64,000 nt of DNA from Aspidapion aeneum (GCA_963576565.1 OY755038.1:136045348-136109347), one strand, 5' to 3'. Shown: positions 34,335 through 46,827, numbered from the stretch's first letter. A program made the numbers and translations. Notes: generated by a model not told the origin, from the letters alone.

Positions 34335-34530
34335 CAGTGGCGCACCCAGGGATAGTTCTTGGGGGGGCGCGAGGCCTCTGGGGTGGGCCCGAAGCCTCAT
34401 GATGGCGAATTTTATACTCTTTAATCTTTTTATTCAGGAGATATGTGGAAAATCTCTAAAAAAATCTTACGCAAGGGGGGCCCGGCCCCCGAGACCCTCC
34501 CCCCCCCTTCTGGGTACGCCCATTCATACT
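34335..34530. mobile_element. hAT-like MITE (CAGTGGCG...), ~195 bp
   Basis: Left end CAGTGGCGCACCCAGG; the right end reads inverted as GAATGGGCGTACCCAGA. CAGTGGCG is a frequent hAT-type terminus in insects. Inside are GGGGGGGCGCGAGGCC and its partial inverse. Related blocks at 17.3 and 25.4 kb look like older copies. The 8-bp duplication is not convincing. Confidence 0.5.
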
Positions 34531-34639
34531 TCTAAGTAAGACGGTAAAACCGGATTCATTTCTTTGAAATATTCAATTTTTTTTAAATGGGTGCTATTAT
34601 GATGTAAAGCAAAACATACGTAATTTGACACATGAAAAT

Positions 34640-35025
34640 CATTTGAATCATAACAAAAACATTTCATGTAAAAAAAAGCCAAGTACGCGAAAGTGGCATT
34701 CCGTAAAAAGAATTAAGATAAAAGTAAAGTCAAGTTCTCCAATACAAATTTCAAAATGAATGGTTCTTACTAGTTTAGAAATGTTTTTTAAACTTTGCTA
34801 TTCCAGCCAAACTTCCTTACATTCAATTTAGCACTGTGCTTAAGAGTCATTTGCAGCCGTAATAGCCAAGTTTAGAAAAACATTTCGAAACTAGTAAGAA
34901 CCATTCATTTTAAAATATGTATTGGAGAACTTGGCTTTACATTTATCTCAATTCTTTTTAGGGAATACCACTTTTGCGTACTTGACTTTTTTTACATGAA
35001 ATGTTTTTGTTATGATCTCACTGCT
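34640..35025. repeat. foldback of the type II element end
   Basis: 34,640-34,800 recurs inverted at about 34,855-35,025 (AACAAAAACATTTCATGTAA, CAAGTTCTCCAATACAAAT and their complements). This is two head-to-head copies of the segment found at 24,380-24,490. Confidence 0.7.
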
Positions 35026-36274
35026 TGTTTAAAGGATTTGGATAATATTTAAGTTTTAAAGTAGTAAAATATGCGGGATATTGTTCAAAACTTTTGAAAT
35101 GCATATTAAAAATGTTGAGGTTTTTTATATTTTCCTATGGTTTTATCATAGTTCCTATCAGCCTTCTAAAGCTCAGCTCTCTAGTGTCCCTGGAAGTAGG
35201 CAAAGTTAATTTTACATAACTTTACATTTATAGGGGAAGAAAGTAAATTAAAATTTTGGTGTTTTTATATTTTTTCCTATAGTCTTCCCAAGTTCAGCTC
35301 TCTAGTGTTTCTAGAAGTGGACAATGCTAATTTACATAACTTTACATTTATAGGGGAGAGAAGTTAATTAATACCACTTTTGCGTACTTGACTTTTTTTA
35401 CATGAAATGTTTTTGTTATGATCTCACTGCTTGTTTAAAGAATTTGGATAATATTTAAGTTTTAAAGTAGTAAAATATGCGGGATATTGTTCAAAACTTT
35501 TGAAATGCATATTAAAAATGTTGAGGTTTTTTATATTTTCCTATGGTTTTATCATAGTTCCTATCAGCCTTCTAAAGCTCAGCTCTCTAGTGTCCCTGGA
35601 AGTAGGCAAAGTTATTTTTACATAACTTTACATTTATAGGGGAGGAAAGTAAATTAAAATGTTGGTGTTTTTATATTTTTTCCTATAGTCTTCCCAAGCT
35701 TAGCTCTCTAGCATTTCTAGAAGTGGACAATGCTAATTTACATAACTTTACATTTATAGGGGAGAGAAGTTAATTAATACCACTTTTGCGTACTTGACTT
35801 TTTTTACATGAAATGTTTTTGTTATGATCTCACTGCTTGTTTAAAGGATTTGGATAATATTTAAGTTTTAAAGTAGTAAAATATGCGGGATATTGTTCAA
35901 AACTTTTGAAATGTATATTAAAAATGTTGAGGTTTTTTATATTTTCCTATGGTTTTATCATAGTTCCTATCAGCCTTCTAAAGCTCAGCTCTCTAGTGTC
36001 CTTGGAAGTAGGCAAAGTTAATTTTACATAACTTTACATTTATAGGGGAGGAAAGTAAATTAAAATTTTGGTGTTTTATATTTTTTCCTATAGTCTTCCC
36101 AAGCTCAGCTCTCTAGCGTTTCTAGAAGTGGACAATGCTAATTTACATAACTTTACATTTATAGGGGAGAGAAGTTAATTAAACTTTGGGGTTTTTTAAT
36201 TTTCTTTTATAGTTTTATCATAGTTCCTATCAGCCTTCCAAAGCTCAGCTCTCTAGCGTGTCTGGAAGTGGGCA
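34974..36274. repeat. three-unit ~400-bp tandem repeat, then a minisatellite tail
   Basis: Units start with AATACCACTTTTGCGTACTT at 34,974, 35,370 and 35,776 (periods 396 and 406) and end near 36,180. Each contains part of the type II element end plus two minisatellite units. Copies are nearly identical, so the amplification is recent. Confidence 0.8.
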
Positions 36275-36719
36275 ATGTTACTTTTACATTACTTTACATT
36301 TATAGGGGAGGAAAGTAAATTATAATTTTGAGGTTTTTAATTTTTTTTCTATAGTTTGCCATTTCTGGAAGTGGGCAATGTTTCTTTTGCAGAACTTTAC
36401 ATGTGTGGGGGAGGGGAGTAAATTAGAATTTTGGGGTATTTTCCAGGGGTTTGGTCATAATTTCTATAAGTACAGTAGAATATTGATGATCTATACATAA
36501 GTGAGTGAGTGGTAATTACGACGTTTTTTGAAATTTCGTAACTACTTTACTACTTCATGGAATTCCATGAAAATTGGAGGGGTTGTTAACTTGAAGATCT
36601 ACGACTGTGCAAAGTTTGAGATTCGTAGCTCATTCCGAAGTAGAGGTTTAGATAGGTCAAATATCGGCTGAAATGTTTCAAGAAAAGATGGTATACGGCG
36701 CGCGAACCTAATAAACGAA

Positions 36720-37854
36720 ACCTATAAAAATAATACAGGTTTTTTTCTGATTTTTAAAAATAGCCCATGAAGTCTTAGGTACTTAGTTTTTAGAAAATTA
36801 GATAAAACCTAATTATTTTAGTTTATTTTGCATATAATATAGAAATACATATATGTGGGTAGACCTAAAACTTTATTGTTTGTATCTTACCAAGAATATT
36901 ACCCATGCAACTGATTAATCATTTTTGTAGAATATTAATCTATCTTTATTTCATGTCATTTCAATTATTCTAAAAAATGAGTAACTTTTAATTTAAAGGC
37001 CACCAAAAAAACAAATTGGACAAATTCCAAAATGAAAAAATGGTTAGTATCATACCTCGAACCTTGTTTTTAGTCTAACAAAAAACACAGTTTAGCATTT
37101 TCGTATAAAATTTTGTTGGCTATAATTTTTGTTTCAAACTTTGTACAAAAACCAAGTTATTTAAAAAAAAGAGAATTCGTGCGCCATTTTTTTAAAAAAC
37201 CGGTGAGAGCAGGCATTGCTCTATAATTGTGCCAATCTTCGGACCTTTTACACCAAAACATCATATTATAAGGTTAAACTACTTAACTAATTTCAAGTCT
37301 TGCCCATAAAAAAGTGTTTGAATAGATGTCGCAAAAATTTATTATATTACAATATCAATCAAGTCAAGTTAAATAAAACCGTTAAATACAATAATAATCC
37401 TTTACAAAGCCCCTCTTAAAATATCACTCGTCTCTGAGAATTCTATTAGATATTCCAAGGGTAGCAGGTACAAATTACATATAACAAAGAAACCCGTCGC
37501 GTCTAAAATCTAATCTGCAATGTTGCCAAATTTCTGAGGCCGCTGGGACGCGGTTTTAATACGCAGAATACGTTTTATACCACCGAGGTGACTCAGTGGA
37601 CCGTTTAGTTACAGTAAAAGCGACGCTAGCGCCACCGGTAGATACGTGAACTACACGGCCAAAAAGTAGCTATATATACCATTTTGTGGCCTCAGAACAA
37701 AATTTTGCACACAGCTTGCTGAGTGTGTTAGGAATCGTCCCTGAAATTTTTATTGAAAAACGTTGTCACCTCAAAAAAGTGAGGTACAAATGTTATATAT
37801 GATGTGACACCGTAGTTTATATACTTTGTTTTGAGGTGGCTACGGACCCTTTAT

Positions 37855-37856
<2 letters not shown>
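36720..37856 (-). repeat. module A, inverted (duplication unit 1)
   Basis: Reverse of 12,433-13,680 with the same landmarks: AATTTTGTTGGCTATAATTT, CACCGAGGTGACTCAG, CAGCTTGCTGAGTGTG and CGTTGTCACCTC. It ends at (TA)n 37,857-37,900. The unit 2 counterpart is 40,807-41,943. Confidence 0.8.

Positions 37857-37900
<44 letters not shown>
37857..37900. repeat. (TA)n tract between modules A and B (unit 1)
   Basis: 44 bp of alternating AT with one TG interruption; the unit 2 counterpart (41,944-41,981) is 6 bp shorter and lacks the interruption. Confidence 0.9.
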
Positions 37901-38873
37901 GCACTCAGCGTTGTCACCTCGGCGTTAAGGATATGACGACCTGACCTTACCTATTTCTAGTGGTGTTAGCCCATATATAGGCACATATATGACATGAGGG
38001 GAAGTTCTTTTACCAGAATTTCAAAAGAGGGGTAAATATTTTTTTTCAAATATTTGATAAATACGTGGAATACGTTCGGACCTCAGACCGATATACAACC
38101 TTTGGATATGTGGTATTTCCTGCCACCTCAGGCACTGTTGCCGGTTTTATTAAGGTGATAACGTATGGCGTAAGTCATAATAGCTTTATCTAACTAAATT
38201 TAAATATTAAATATAAGGTAACAACGTTTTACTTTTATTTAGGGATACTTTAGGAAATATTACCACTTTAAAAGGTTGCAAAAGTGTGTAAGAAAAGATT
38301 AATGGTGACAACGTACTGTCTTTATATAAAAAACCGAACATTTATACTTTCATTATAGAAAAACTTGTTGTTATTTTTTTTGGAAAACACATTTTGAGGT
38401 TTTGTGATTTGTGAAAGTTGCTTAGCTTGAAAGTCCTAAATACAATTTTTGTTGAAAAATGGTTTACTTACTATCAAAAATTCTACACATAGATCCGATA
38501 AACATTAAAAGGAAATTGTCAAAAATACACTCTATGGAATGTAAAAAAAATTAATACATTATCTTGATTTATATATTTTTGGGTTTGCAAAGTTTATGAC
38601 ATGAATTGATATTATGTTACGATATTATGATTATTATGTATGATATGAATTTAAAAAAAAAATTATTTATCCATAAAAATAAATTTAATAAAAAGGAAAT
38701 TGTGATAATTAGTTAAGCCGTTTAAAACAGGAAAACCATATACAGGAATGATGTGTTTGCCCACGCCACAGCCCAACGCGAATATTATTAATCTAATAAT
38801 AACCACCAGCAATCACAAGGCTCAATTGTTGACGTGATGTCAGAATTTGTAAATGACATTCTTTATCAAAAAA
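37901..38873 (+). repeat. module B and body (duplication unit 1)
   Basis: As at 30,126-31,094, with ATATGACATGAGGGGAAGTT near 37,986. The GGTGATAACGT, GGTAACAACGT and GGTGACAACGT words occur near 38,154, 38,217 and 38,305. Confidence 0.8.
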
Positions 38874-39078
38874 GTTTCACGGGCGAATCCTCAGAGATAA
38901 AGTAGCTTGGGGACGCGTTTCGGCTACCAGAAGACAGCCTAAGCCCTGGATTTTTTTAAATTTGAAGGAATTTCACGAGGTAAAAAGTCTTAACAATAAA
39001 GTTTTACGGGCAAGTCCTCAGAGATAAAGGTAGCTCGGGGAAGCGTTTCGGCCTCATTAGGCCTCATTCAGCCCGAGC
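38874..39078 (-). ncRNA. paired hammerhead-like motifs, copy 2
   Basis: Unit 2 (39,033-39,078) has a perfect 7-bp stem I: GCUCGGG at its minus-strand start and CCCGAGC at its end. Between them are CUGAAUGA, a 4-bp stem II of GGCC with a UAAUGA loop, GAAAC and GCUUC. Unit 1 (about 38,905-38,950) keeps stem II and GAAACGCGUC but has a degraded core start. Spacing between the GAAAC boxes is 128 bp. Confidence 0.45.
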
Positions 39079-40806
39079 ATAACCATGAAATGAAATTATC
39101 ATATCGGTATCTGAAAAAAAAATAGGAAATATGGTGTTTACTGAGGAGAGACCAACTGTCAATTTGCAGCTTTGACATTCTTTATTATTTAATTTCCATG
39201 TAAGTCATATCAAAATTATAATATCTTTATGTTCAATTTAGCACTGTGCCTAAGAGTCACTTGCAGTCGTAATAGCCAAGTGTACAAAAACATTTCCAAA
39301 CTAGTGAGAATCTTTCATTTTAAAATTTGTATTGGAGAACCTGGCTTTACTTTTATCTCAAGTCTTTTAACGGAACACCACTCTCGCGTACTTGGCTTTT
39401 TTTACGTGAAATGTTTTTGTTATGATTTTACTCACTTTTTAAAGGATTTGGATAATATTTAAGTTGTAAAGTGGTAAAATATGAGGAATATTATTCAAAA
39501 GTTTTGCAATGCCTTATTAAAAATTTTGAGGTTTTTTTTATATTTTCCTATGGTTTTATCATAGTTTCTATCAGCCTTCTAAAGCTCAGCTCTCTAGTGT
39601 TTCTCGAAATAGGCAATGCTAATTTTACATAACTTTACATTTATAGGGGAGGAAAGTAAATGAAAATTTAGGTGTTTTTAAATTTTTTACTATACTTAGT
39701 TTTATCATAGTTCCTATCAGTCTTCCAAAGCTCAGCTCTCTAGCGTTTCTGGAAGAGGAGAATGTTACTTTTACATAACTTTACATTTAAAGGGGAGGGA
39801 AGTTAATTATAATTTGGGGTTTTTTAATTTTATTTTTAGTTTTATCATAGTTCCTATCGGCCTTCCGAAGCTCAACTCTCTAGCGTATCTGGAAGTGGGC
39901 AATGTTACTTTTACATAACTTTACATTTATAGGGTAGGGAAGTAAATCAAAATTTTGGGGTTTTTAAGTTTTTTTCTATAGTTTTGTCATATTTCCTATC
40001 AGTCTGCCATAGCTCAGCTCTCTAGCGCCTCTGGAAGTGGGCAGTGTTACTTTTACATAACTTTACATGTATGAAGGAGAGGAGTGAATTAGAATTTTCG
40101 GGTTTTTTGATTTTTTCCAATGGTTTGGTAATAATTTCTATCAGTATGCCAAATTTCAGCTTTGTAGCGTGTCTGGAAGTACAGTAGAATATTGATGATC
40201 TATACATGAGTGACTGAGTGGTATTTTCGATGTTTTTTGAAATTTCGTAACTACTTTACTATTTCATGGAATTCCATGAAACTTGTAGAGATTGTTAACT
40301 CTATAAAGATTTACGACTATGTGCAAAGTTTGAGTTTCGTAGCTCATTCCGAATTAGAGTTATGTTACTTTTACATTACTTTACATTTATAGGGGAGGAA
40401 AGTAAATTATAATTTTGAGGTTTTTAATTTTTTTTCTATAGTTTGCCATTTCTGGAAGTGGGCAATGTTTCTTTTGCAGAACTTTACATGTGTGGGGGAG
40501 GGGAGTAAATTAGAATTTTGGGGTATTTTCCAGGGGTTTGGTCATAATTTCTATAAGTACAGTAGAATATTGATGATCTATACATAAGTGAGTGAGTGGC
40601 AATTACGACGTTTTTTGAAATTTCGTAACTACTTTACTACTTCATGGAATTCCATGAAAATTGGAGGGGTTGTTAACTTGAAGATCTACGACTGTGCAAA
40701 GTTTGAGATTCGTAGCTCATTCCGAAGTAGAGGTTTAGATAGGTCAAATATCGGCTGAAATGTTTCAAGAAAAGATGGTATACGGCGCGCGAACCTAATA
40801 AACGAA

Positions 40807-41941
40807 ACCTATAAAAATAATACAGGTTTTTTTCTGATTTTTAAAAATAGCCCATGAAGTCTTAGGTACTTAGTTTTTAGAAAATTAGATAAAACCTAAT
40901 TATTTTAGTTTATTTTGCATATAATATAGAAATACATATATGTGGGTAGACCTAAAACTTTATTGTTTGTATCTTACCAAGAATATTACCCATGCAACTG
41001 ATTAATCATTTTTGTAGAATATTAATCTATCTTTATTTCATGTCATTTCAATTATTCTAAAAAATGAGTAACTTTTAATTTAAAGGCCACCAAAAAAACA
41101 AATTGGACAAATTCCAAAATGAAAAAATGGTTAGTATCATACCTCGAACCTTGTTTTTAGTCTAACAAAAAACACAGTTTAGCATTTTCGTATAAAATTT
41201 TGTTGGCTATAATTTTTGTTTCAAACTTTGTACAAAAACCAAGTTATTTAAAAAAAAGAGAATTCGTGCGCCATTTTTTTAAAAAACCGGTGAGAGCAGG
41301 CATTGCTCTATAATTGTGCCAATCTTCGGACCTTTTACACCAAAACATCATATTATAAGGTTAAACTACTTAACTAATTTCAAGTCTTGCCCATAAAAAA
41401 GTGTTTGAATAGATGTCGCAAAAATTTATTATATTACAATATCAATCAAGTCAAGTTAAATAAAACCGTTAAATACAATAATAATCCTTTACAAAGCCCC
41501 TCTTAAAATATCACTCGTCTCTGAGAATTCTATTAGATATTCCAAGGGTAGCAGGTACAAATTACATATAACAAAGAAACCCGTCGCGTCTAAAATCTAA
41601 TCTGCAATGTTGCCAAATTTCTGAGGCCGCTGGGACGCGGTTTTAATACGCAGAATACGTTTTATACCACCGAGGTGACTCAGTGGACCGTTTAGTTACA
41701 GTAAAAGCGACGCTAGCGCCACCGGTAGATACGTGAACTACACGGCCAAAAAGTAGCTATATATACCATTTTGTGGCCTCAGAACAAAATTTTGCACACA
41801 GCTTGCTGAGTGTGTTAGGAATCGTCCCTGAAATTTTTATTGAAAAACGTTGTCACCTCAAAAAAGTGAGGTACAAATGTTATATATGATGTGACACCGT
41901 AGTTTATATACTTTGTTTTGAGGTGGCTACGGACCCTTTAT

Positions 41942-41943
<2 letters not shown>
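40807..41943 (-). repeat. module A, inverted (duplication unit 2)
   Basis: Identical by eye to 36,720-37,856. Confidence 0.8.
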
Positions 41944-41981
<38 letters not shown>

Positions 41982-41985
<4 letters not shown>

Positions 41986-42954
41986 TCAGCGTTGTCACCT
42001 CGGCGTTAAGGATATGACGACCTGACCTTACCTATTTCTAGTGGTGTTAGCCCATATATAGGCACATATATGACATGAGGGGAAGTTCTTTTACCAGAAT
42101 TTCAAAAGAGGGGTAAATATTTTTTTTCAAATATTTGATAAATACGTGGAATACGTTCGGACCTCAGACCGATATACAACCTTTGGATATGTGGTATTTC
42201 CTGCCACCTCAGGCACTGTTGCCGGTTTTATTAAGGTGATAACGTATGGCGTAAGTCATAATAGCTTTATCTAACTAAATTTAAATATTAAATATAAGGT
42301 AACAACGTTTTACTTTTATTTAGGGATACTTTAGGAAATATTACCACTTTAAAAGGTTGCAAAAGTGTGTAAGAAAAGATTAATGGTGACAACGTACTGT
42401 CTTTATATAAAAAACCGAACATTTATACTTTCATTATAGAAAAACTTGTTGTTATTTTTTTTGGAAAACACATTTTGAGGTTTTGTGATTTGTGAAAGTT
42501 GCTTAGCTTGAAAGTCCTAAATACAATTTTTGTTGAAAAATGGTTTACTTACTATCAAAAATTCTACACATAGATCCGATAAACATTAAAAGGAAATTGT
42601 CAAAAATACACTCTATGGAATGTAAAAAAAATTAATACATTATCTTGATTTATATATTTTTGGGTTTGCAAAGTTTATGACATGAATTGATATTATGTTA
42701 CGATATTATGATTATTATGTATGATATGAATTTAAAAAAAAAATTATTTATCCATAAAAATAAATTTAATAAAAAGGAAATTGTGATAATTAGTTAAGCC
42801 GTTTAAAACAGGAAAACCATATACAGGAATGATGTGTTTGCCCACGCCACAGCCCAACGCGAATATTATTAATCTAATAATAACCACCAGCAATCACAAG
42901 GCTCAATTGTTGACGTGATGTCAGAATTTGTAAATGACATTCTTTATCAAAAAA
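41982..42954 (+). repeat. module B and body (duplication unit 2)
   Basis: Identical by eye to 37,901-38,873. Confidence 0.8.
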
Positions 42955-43159
42955 GTTTCACGGGCGAATCCTCAGAGATAAAGTAGCTTGGGGACGCGTT
43001 TCGGCTACCAGAAGACAGCCTAAGCCCTGGATTTTTTTAAATTTGAAGGAATTTCACGAGGTAAAAAGTCTTAACAATAAAGTTTTACGGGCAAGTCCTC
43101 AGAGATAAAGGTAGCTCGGGGAAGCGTTTCGGCCTCATTAGGCCTCATTCAGCCCGAGC
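42955..43159 (-). ncRNA. paired hammerhead-like motifs, copy 3
   Basis: Exact duplicate of copy 2; the well-formed unit is 43,114-43,159 with the same 7-bp stem I, CUGAAUGA core, GGCC stem II and GAAAC. Confidence 0.45.
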
Positions 43160-44442
43160 ATAACCATGAAATGAAATTATCATATCGGTATCTGAAAAAA
43201 AAATAGGAAATATGGTGTTTACTGAGGAGAGACCAACTGTCAATTTGCAGCTTTGACATTCTTTATTATTTAATTTCCATGTAAGTCATATCAAAATTAT
43301 AATATCTTTATGTTCAATTTAGCACTGTGCCTAAGAGTCACTTGCAGTCGTAATAGCCAAGTGTACAAAAACATTTCCAAACTAGTGAGAATCTTTCATT
43401 TTAAAATTTGTATTGGAGAACCTGGCTTTACTTTTATCTCAAGTCTTTTAACGGAACACCACTCTCGCGTACTTGGCTTTTTTTACGTGAAATGTTTTTG
43501 TTATGATTTTACTCACTTTTTAAAGGATTTGGATAATATTTAAGTTGTAAAGTGGTAAAATATGAGGAATATTATTCAAAAGTTTTGCAATGCCTTATTA
43601 AAAATTTTGAGGTTTTTTTTATATTTTCCTATGGTTTTATCATAGTTTCTATCAGCCTTCTAAAGCTCAGCTCTCTAGTGTTTCTCGAAATAGGCAATGC
43701 TAATTTTACATAACTTTACATTTATAGGGGAGGAAAGTAAATGAAAATTTAGGTGTTTTTAAATTTTTTACTATACTTAGTTTTATCATAGTTCCTATCA
43801 GTCTTCCAAAGCTCAGCTCTCTAGCGTTTCTGGAAGAGGAGAATGTTACTTTTACATAACTTTACATTTAAAGGGGAGGGAAGTTAATTATAATTTGGGG
43901 TTTTTTAATTTTATTTTTAGTTTTATCATAGTTCCTATCGGCCTTCCGAAGCTCAACTCTCTAGCGTATCTGGAAGTGGGCAATGTTACTTTTACATAAC
44001 TTTACATTTATAGGGTAGGGAAGTAAATCAAAATTTTGGGGTTTTTAAGTTTTTTTCTATAGTTTTGTCATATTTCCTATCAGTCTGCCATAGCTCAGCT
44101 CTCTAGCGCCTCTGGAAGTGGGCAGTGTTACTTTTACATAACTTTACATGTATGAAGGAGAGGAGTGAATTAGAATTTTCGGGTTTTTTGATTTTTTCCA
44201 ATGGTTTGGTAATAATTTCTATCAGTATGCCAAATTTCAGCTTTGTAGCGTGTCTGGAAGTACAGTAGAATATTGATGATCTATACATGAGTGACTGAGT
44301 GGTATTTTCGATGTTTTTTGAAATTTCGTAACTACTTTACTATTTCATGGAATTCCATGAAACTTGTAGAGATTGTTAACTCTATAAAGATTTACGACTA
44401 TGTGCAAAGTTTGAGTTTCGTAGCTCATTCCGAATTAGAGTT

Positions 44443-44829
44443 TGAGATAGGTCAAATATGTTAAATGTTTCAAGAAAAGATGGTACAGCCATTTCCGCGC
44501 GAACTTCGCGGGGCACTACTGTGCCCCCAGATAATAGTTCCTATCAGCCATCCAAAGCTCAGCTCTCTAGCGTTTCTGAAAATGGGCAATGTTTACATAA
44601 CTTTACATTTATAGAGGAGGGAAGTAATTAAAACCTTGAGGTTTTTTAATTTAATTAATTAAGCTCTCTAGCGTTTCTGTAAGTGGAGATTGTTACTTTT
44701 ACATAAATTTACATTTATAGTGCAGGGAAGTTAATTAAAATTTGGGGTTTTTAATTTTCTTTTATAGTTTTATCATAGTTCCTATCGGCCTTCCAAAGCT
44801 CAGCTCTCTACCGTTTCTGGAAGTCTAAT
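44443..44829. repeat. type II terminal block and minisatellite remnant
   Basis: Contains GGGGCACTACTGTGCCCCC near 44,509 and two to three inverted minisatellite units to about 44,825. It corresponds to 32,470-32,890. Confidence 0.6.
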
Positions 44830-46827
44830 TATTTACCAAGAATATTACCCATGCAACTGATTAATAATTTTTGTAGAATATTTATCTATCTTTATTTCAT
44901 GTCATTTCAATCATTCTCAAAAATGAGTAACTTTTAATTTAAAGGCCACCAAAAAAACAAATTAGACAAATTCCAAAATAAAAAAATGGTTATCATACCT
45001 CGAACCTTGTTTTTAGTCTAACAAAAAACACAGTTTAGCGTTTTCGTATAAAATTTTGTTGGCTATTATTTTTGTTTCAAACTTTGTACAAAAACCAATT
45101 TATTTAAAAAAAAGAGAATTCGTGCGCCATTTTTTTAAAAAGCGGCGAGAGCAGGCATCGCTCTATAATTGTGCCAAGTTTCGGACCTTTTGCACCAAAA
45201 CGTCATATTATATGGTTAAACTACTTAACTAATTCCAAGTCTTGCCCATAGGAAAGTGTCTGAATAGCTATCGCAAAAATTTATTAAAATACAAAATCAA
45301 TAAAGTCAAGTAAATAAAACCGTTAAAATCTACCAGACAGAATAAGCAAAAAAATGTAAGAAGACTAGCAAAATTAGTCAAATTATTTCAATAAGATAAA
45401 AAATACAATAATAATCCTTTACAAAGCCCCTCTTAAAATATCAGACCCAGGCACTCGTTTCTGAGAATTCTATTAGATATTCCAAGGCTACAAATTACAT
45501 ATAACAAAGTAACCCGTAGCGTCTAAAATCTAGTCTGCAATGTTGCCAAATTTCTGAGGCCGCTGCGACGCGGTCTTAATACGCAGAATACGTTTTATAC
45601 CACCGAGGTGACTCAGTGGACCGTTTAGTTACAGTAAAAGCGACGCTAGAGCCACCGGTAGATACGTGAACTACACGGCCAAAAATTAGCTATATATACC
45701 ATTTTGTGACCTCAGAACAAAATTTGGCACACAGCTTGCTGAGTGTGTTAGGAATCGCCCCTGAAAATTTTATTGAAAAACGTTGTCACCTCACAAAAGT
45801 GAGGTACTAAAGTTATATATGAGGTGACACCGTAGTTTATATACTTTGTTTTGAGGTGGCTAAGTACCCTTTATCAATATATATATATATGTATATAGAT
45901 ATATGCACTCGGCGTTGTCACCTCGGCGTTAAGGATATGACGACCTGGCCTCACCTATTTCTAGTGGTGTTAGCCCACATATAGGTACATATATGACATG
46001 AGGGGAAGTTCCTTTACCAGAATTTCAAAAGAGGGGTAAATATTTGATAAATACGTGAAATACGTTCGGACCTCAGACCGATATACAACCTTTGGATATG
46101 TGGTATTTCCTGCCACCTCAGGCACTGTTGCCGGTTTTATTAAGGTGATAACGTATGGCGTAAGTCTATAACTAACTAAATTTAAATATTAAATATAAGG
46201 TAAAAACGTTTTACTTTTATTTAGGGACACTTTCGGAAATATTATAACTTTAAAAGATTGCAAAAGTTTGTAAGAAAAGATTAATGGTGACAACGTACTG
46301 TCTTTGTATAAAAAACCGAACATTTATACTTTCATTATAGAAAAACTTGCTGTTATTTTTTTTTTGGAAAACACATTTTAAGGTTTTGCGATCTCAGAAA
46401 AGTTGCATAGCTTGAAAGTCCTAAATACAATTTTTGTTAAAAAATGGTTTACTTACTTTTAAAAATTCTACACATAGATCCGATAAACATTAAAAGGAAA
46501 TTGTCAAAAATACACTCTATGGAAGGCAAACAAAATTAATACATTATCTTAATTTATTTATTTTTGGGTTTGCAATGTTTATGACATGATTGATGTGACA
46601 GAATTAAAAAAAAAAAATTATTTATCGGTAACAATAAATTTAATAAAAAACAAATTGTGATAATTAGTTAAGCCGTTTAAAACAGGAAAACCATATACAG
46701 GAATGATGTGTTTGCCCACGCCACAGCCCACGCGAATATTATTAATCTAATAATAACCACCAGCAATCACAAGGCTCAAATGTTGACGTGATGTCAGAAT
46801 TTGTAAATGACATTCTTTATCAAAAAA
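44830..46827. repeat. third, diverged copy of the A-(TA)n-B mosaic
   Basis: Module A inverted (44,830-45,875), a short interrupted (TA)n (45,876-45,904) and module B (45,905-46,827) follow the same order as the 4.08-kb units, with scattered substitutions and indels. It carries about 90 bp (near 45,325-45,410) absent from units 1 and 2 but matching 12,905-12,990 in module A. It is an older relative, not part of the recent duplication. Confidence 0.75.

Larger units (their letters stand above)
36275..44442. repeat. 4.08-kb tandem duplication
   Basis: Unit 1 is 36,275-40,361 and unit 2 is 40,362-44,442. The offset is 4,087 at the left and 4,081 after the (TA)n tract, so the 6-bp difference lies in the (TA)n. 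Every other stretch I compared is identical. Each unit contains a minisatellite/type II fragment, inverted module A, (TA)n, module B, paired hammerhead-like motifs and a minisatellite array. The junction at 40,361/40,362 is abrupt (GAATTAGAGTT|ATGTTACTTT). Confidence 0.9.
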
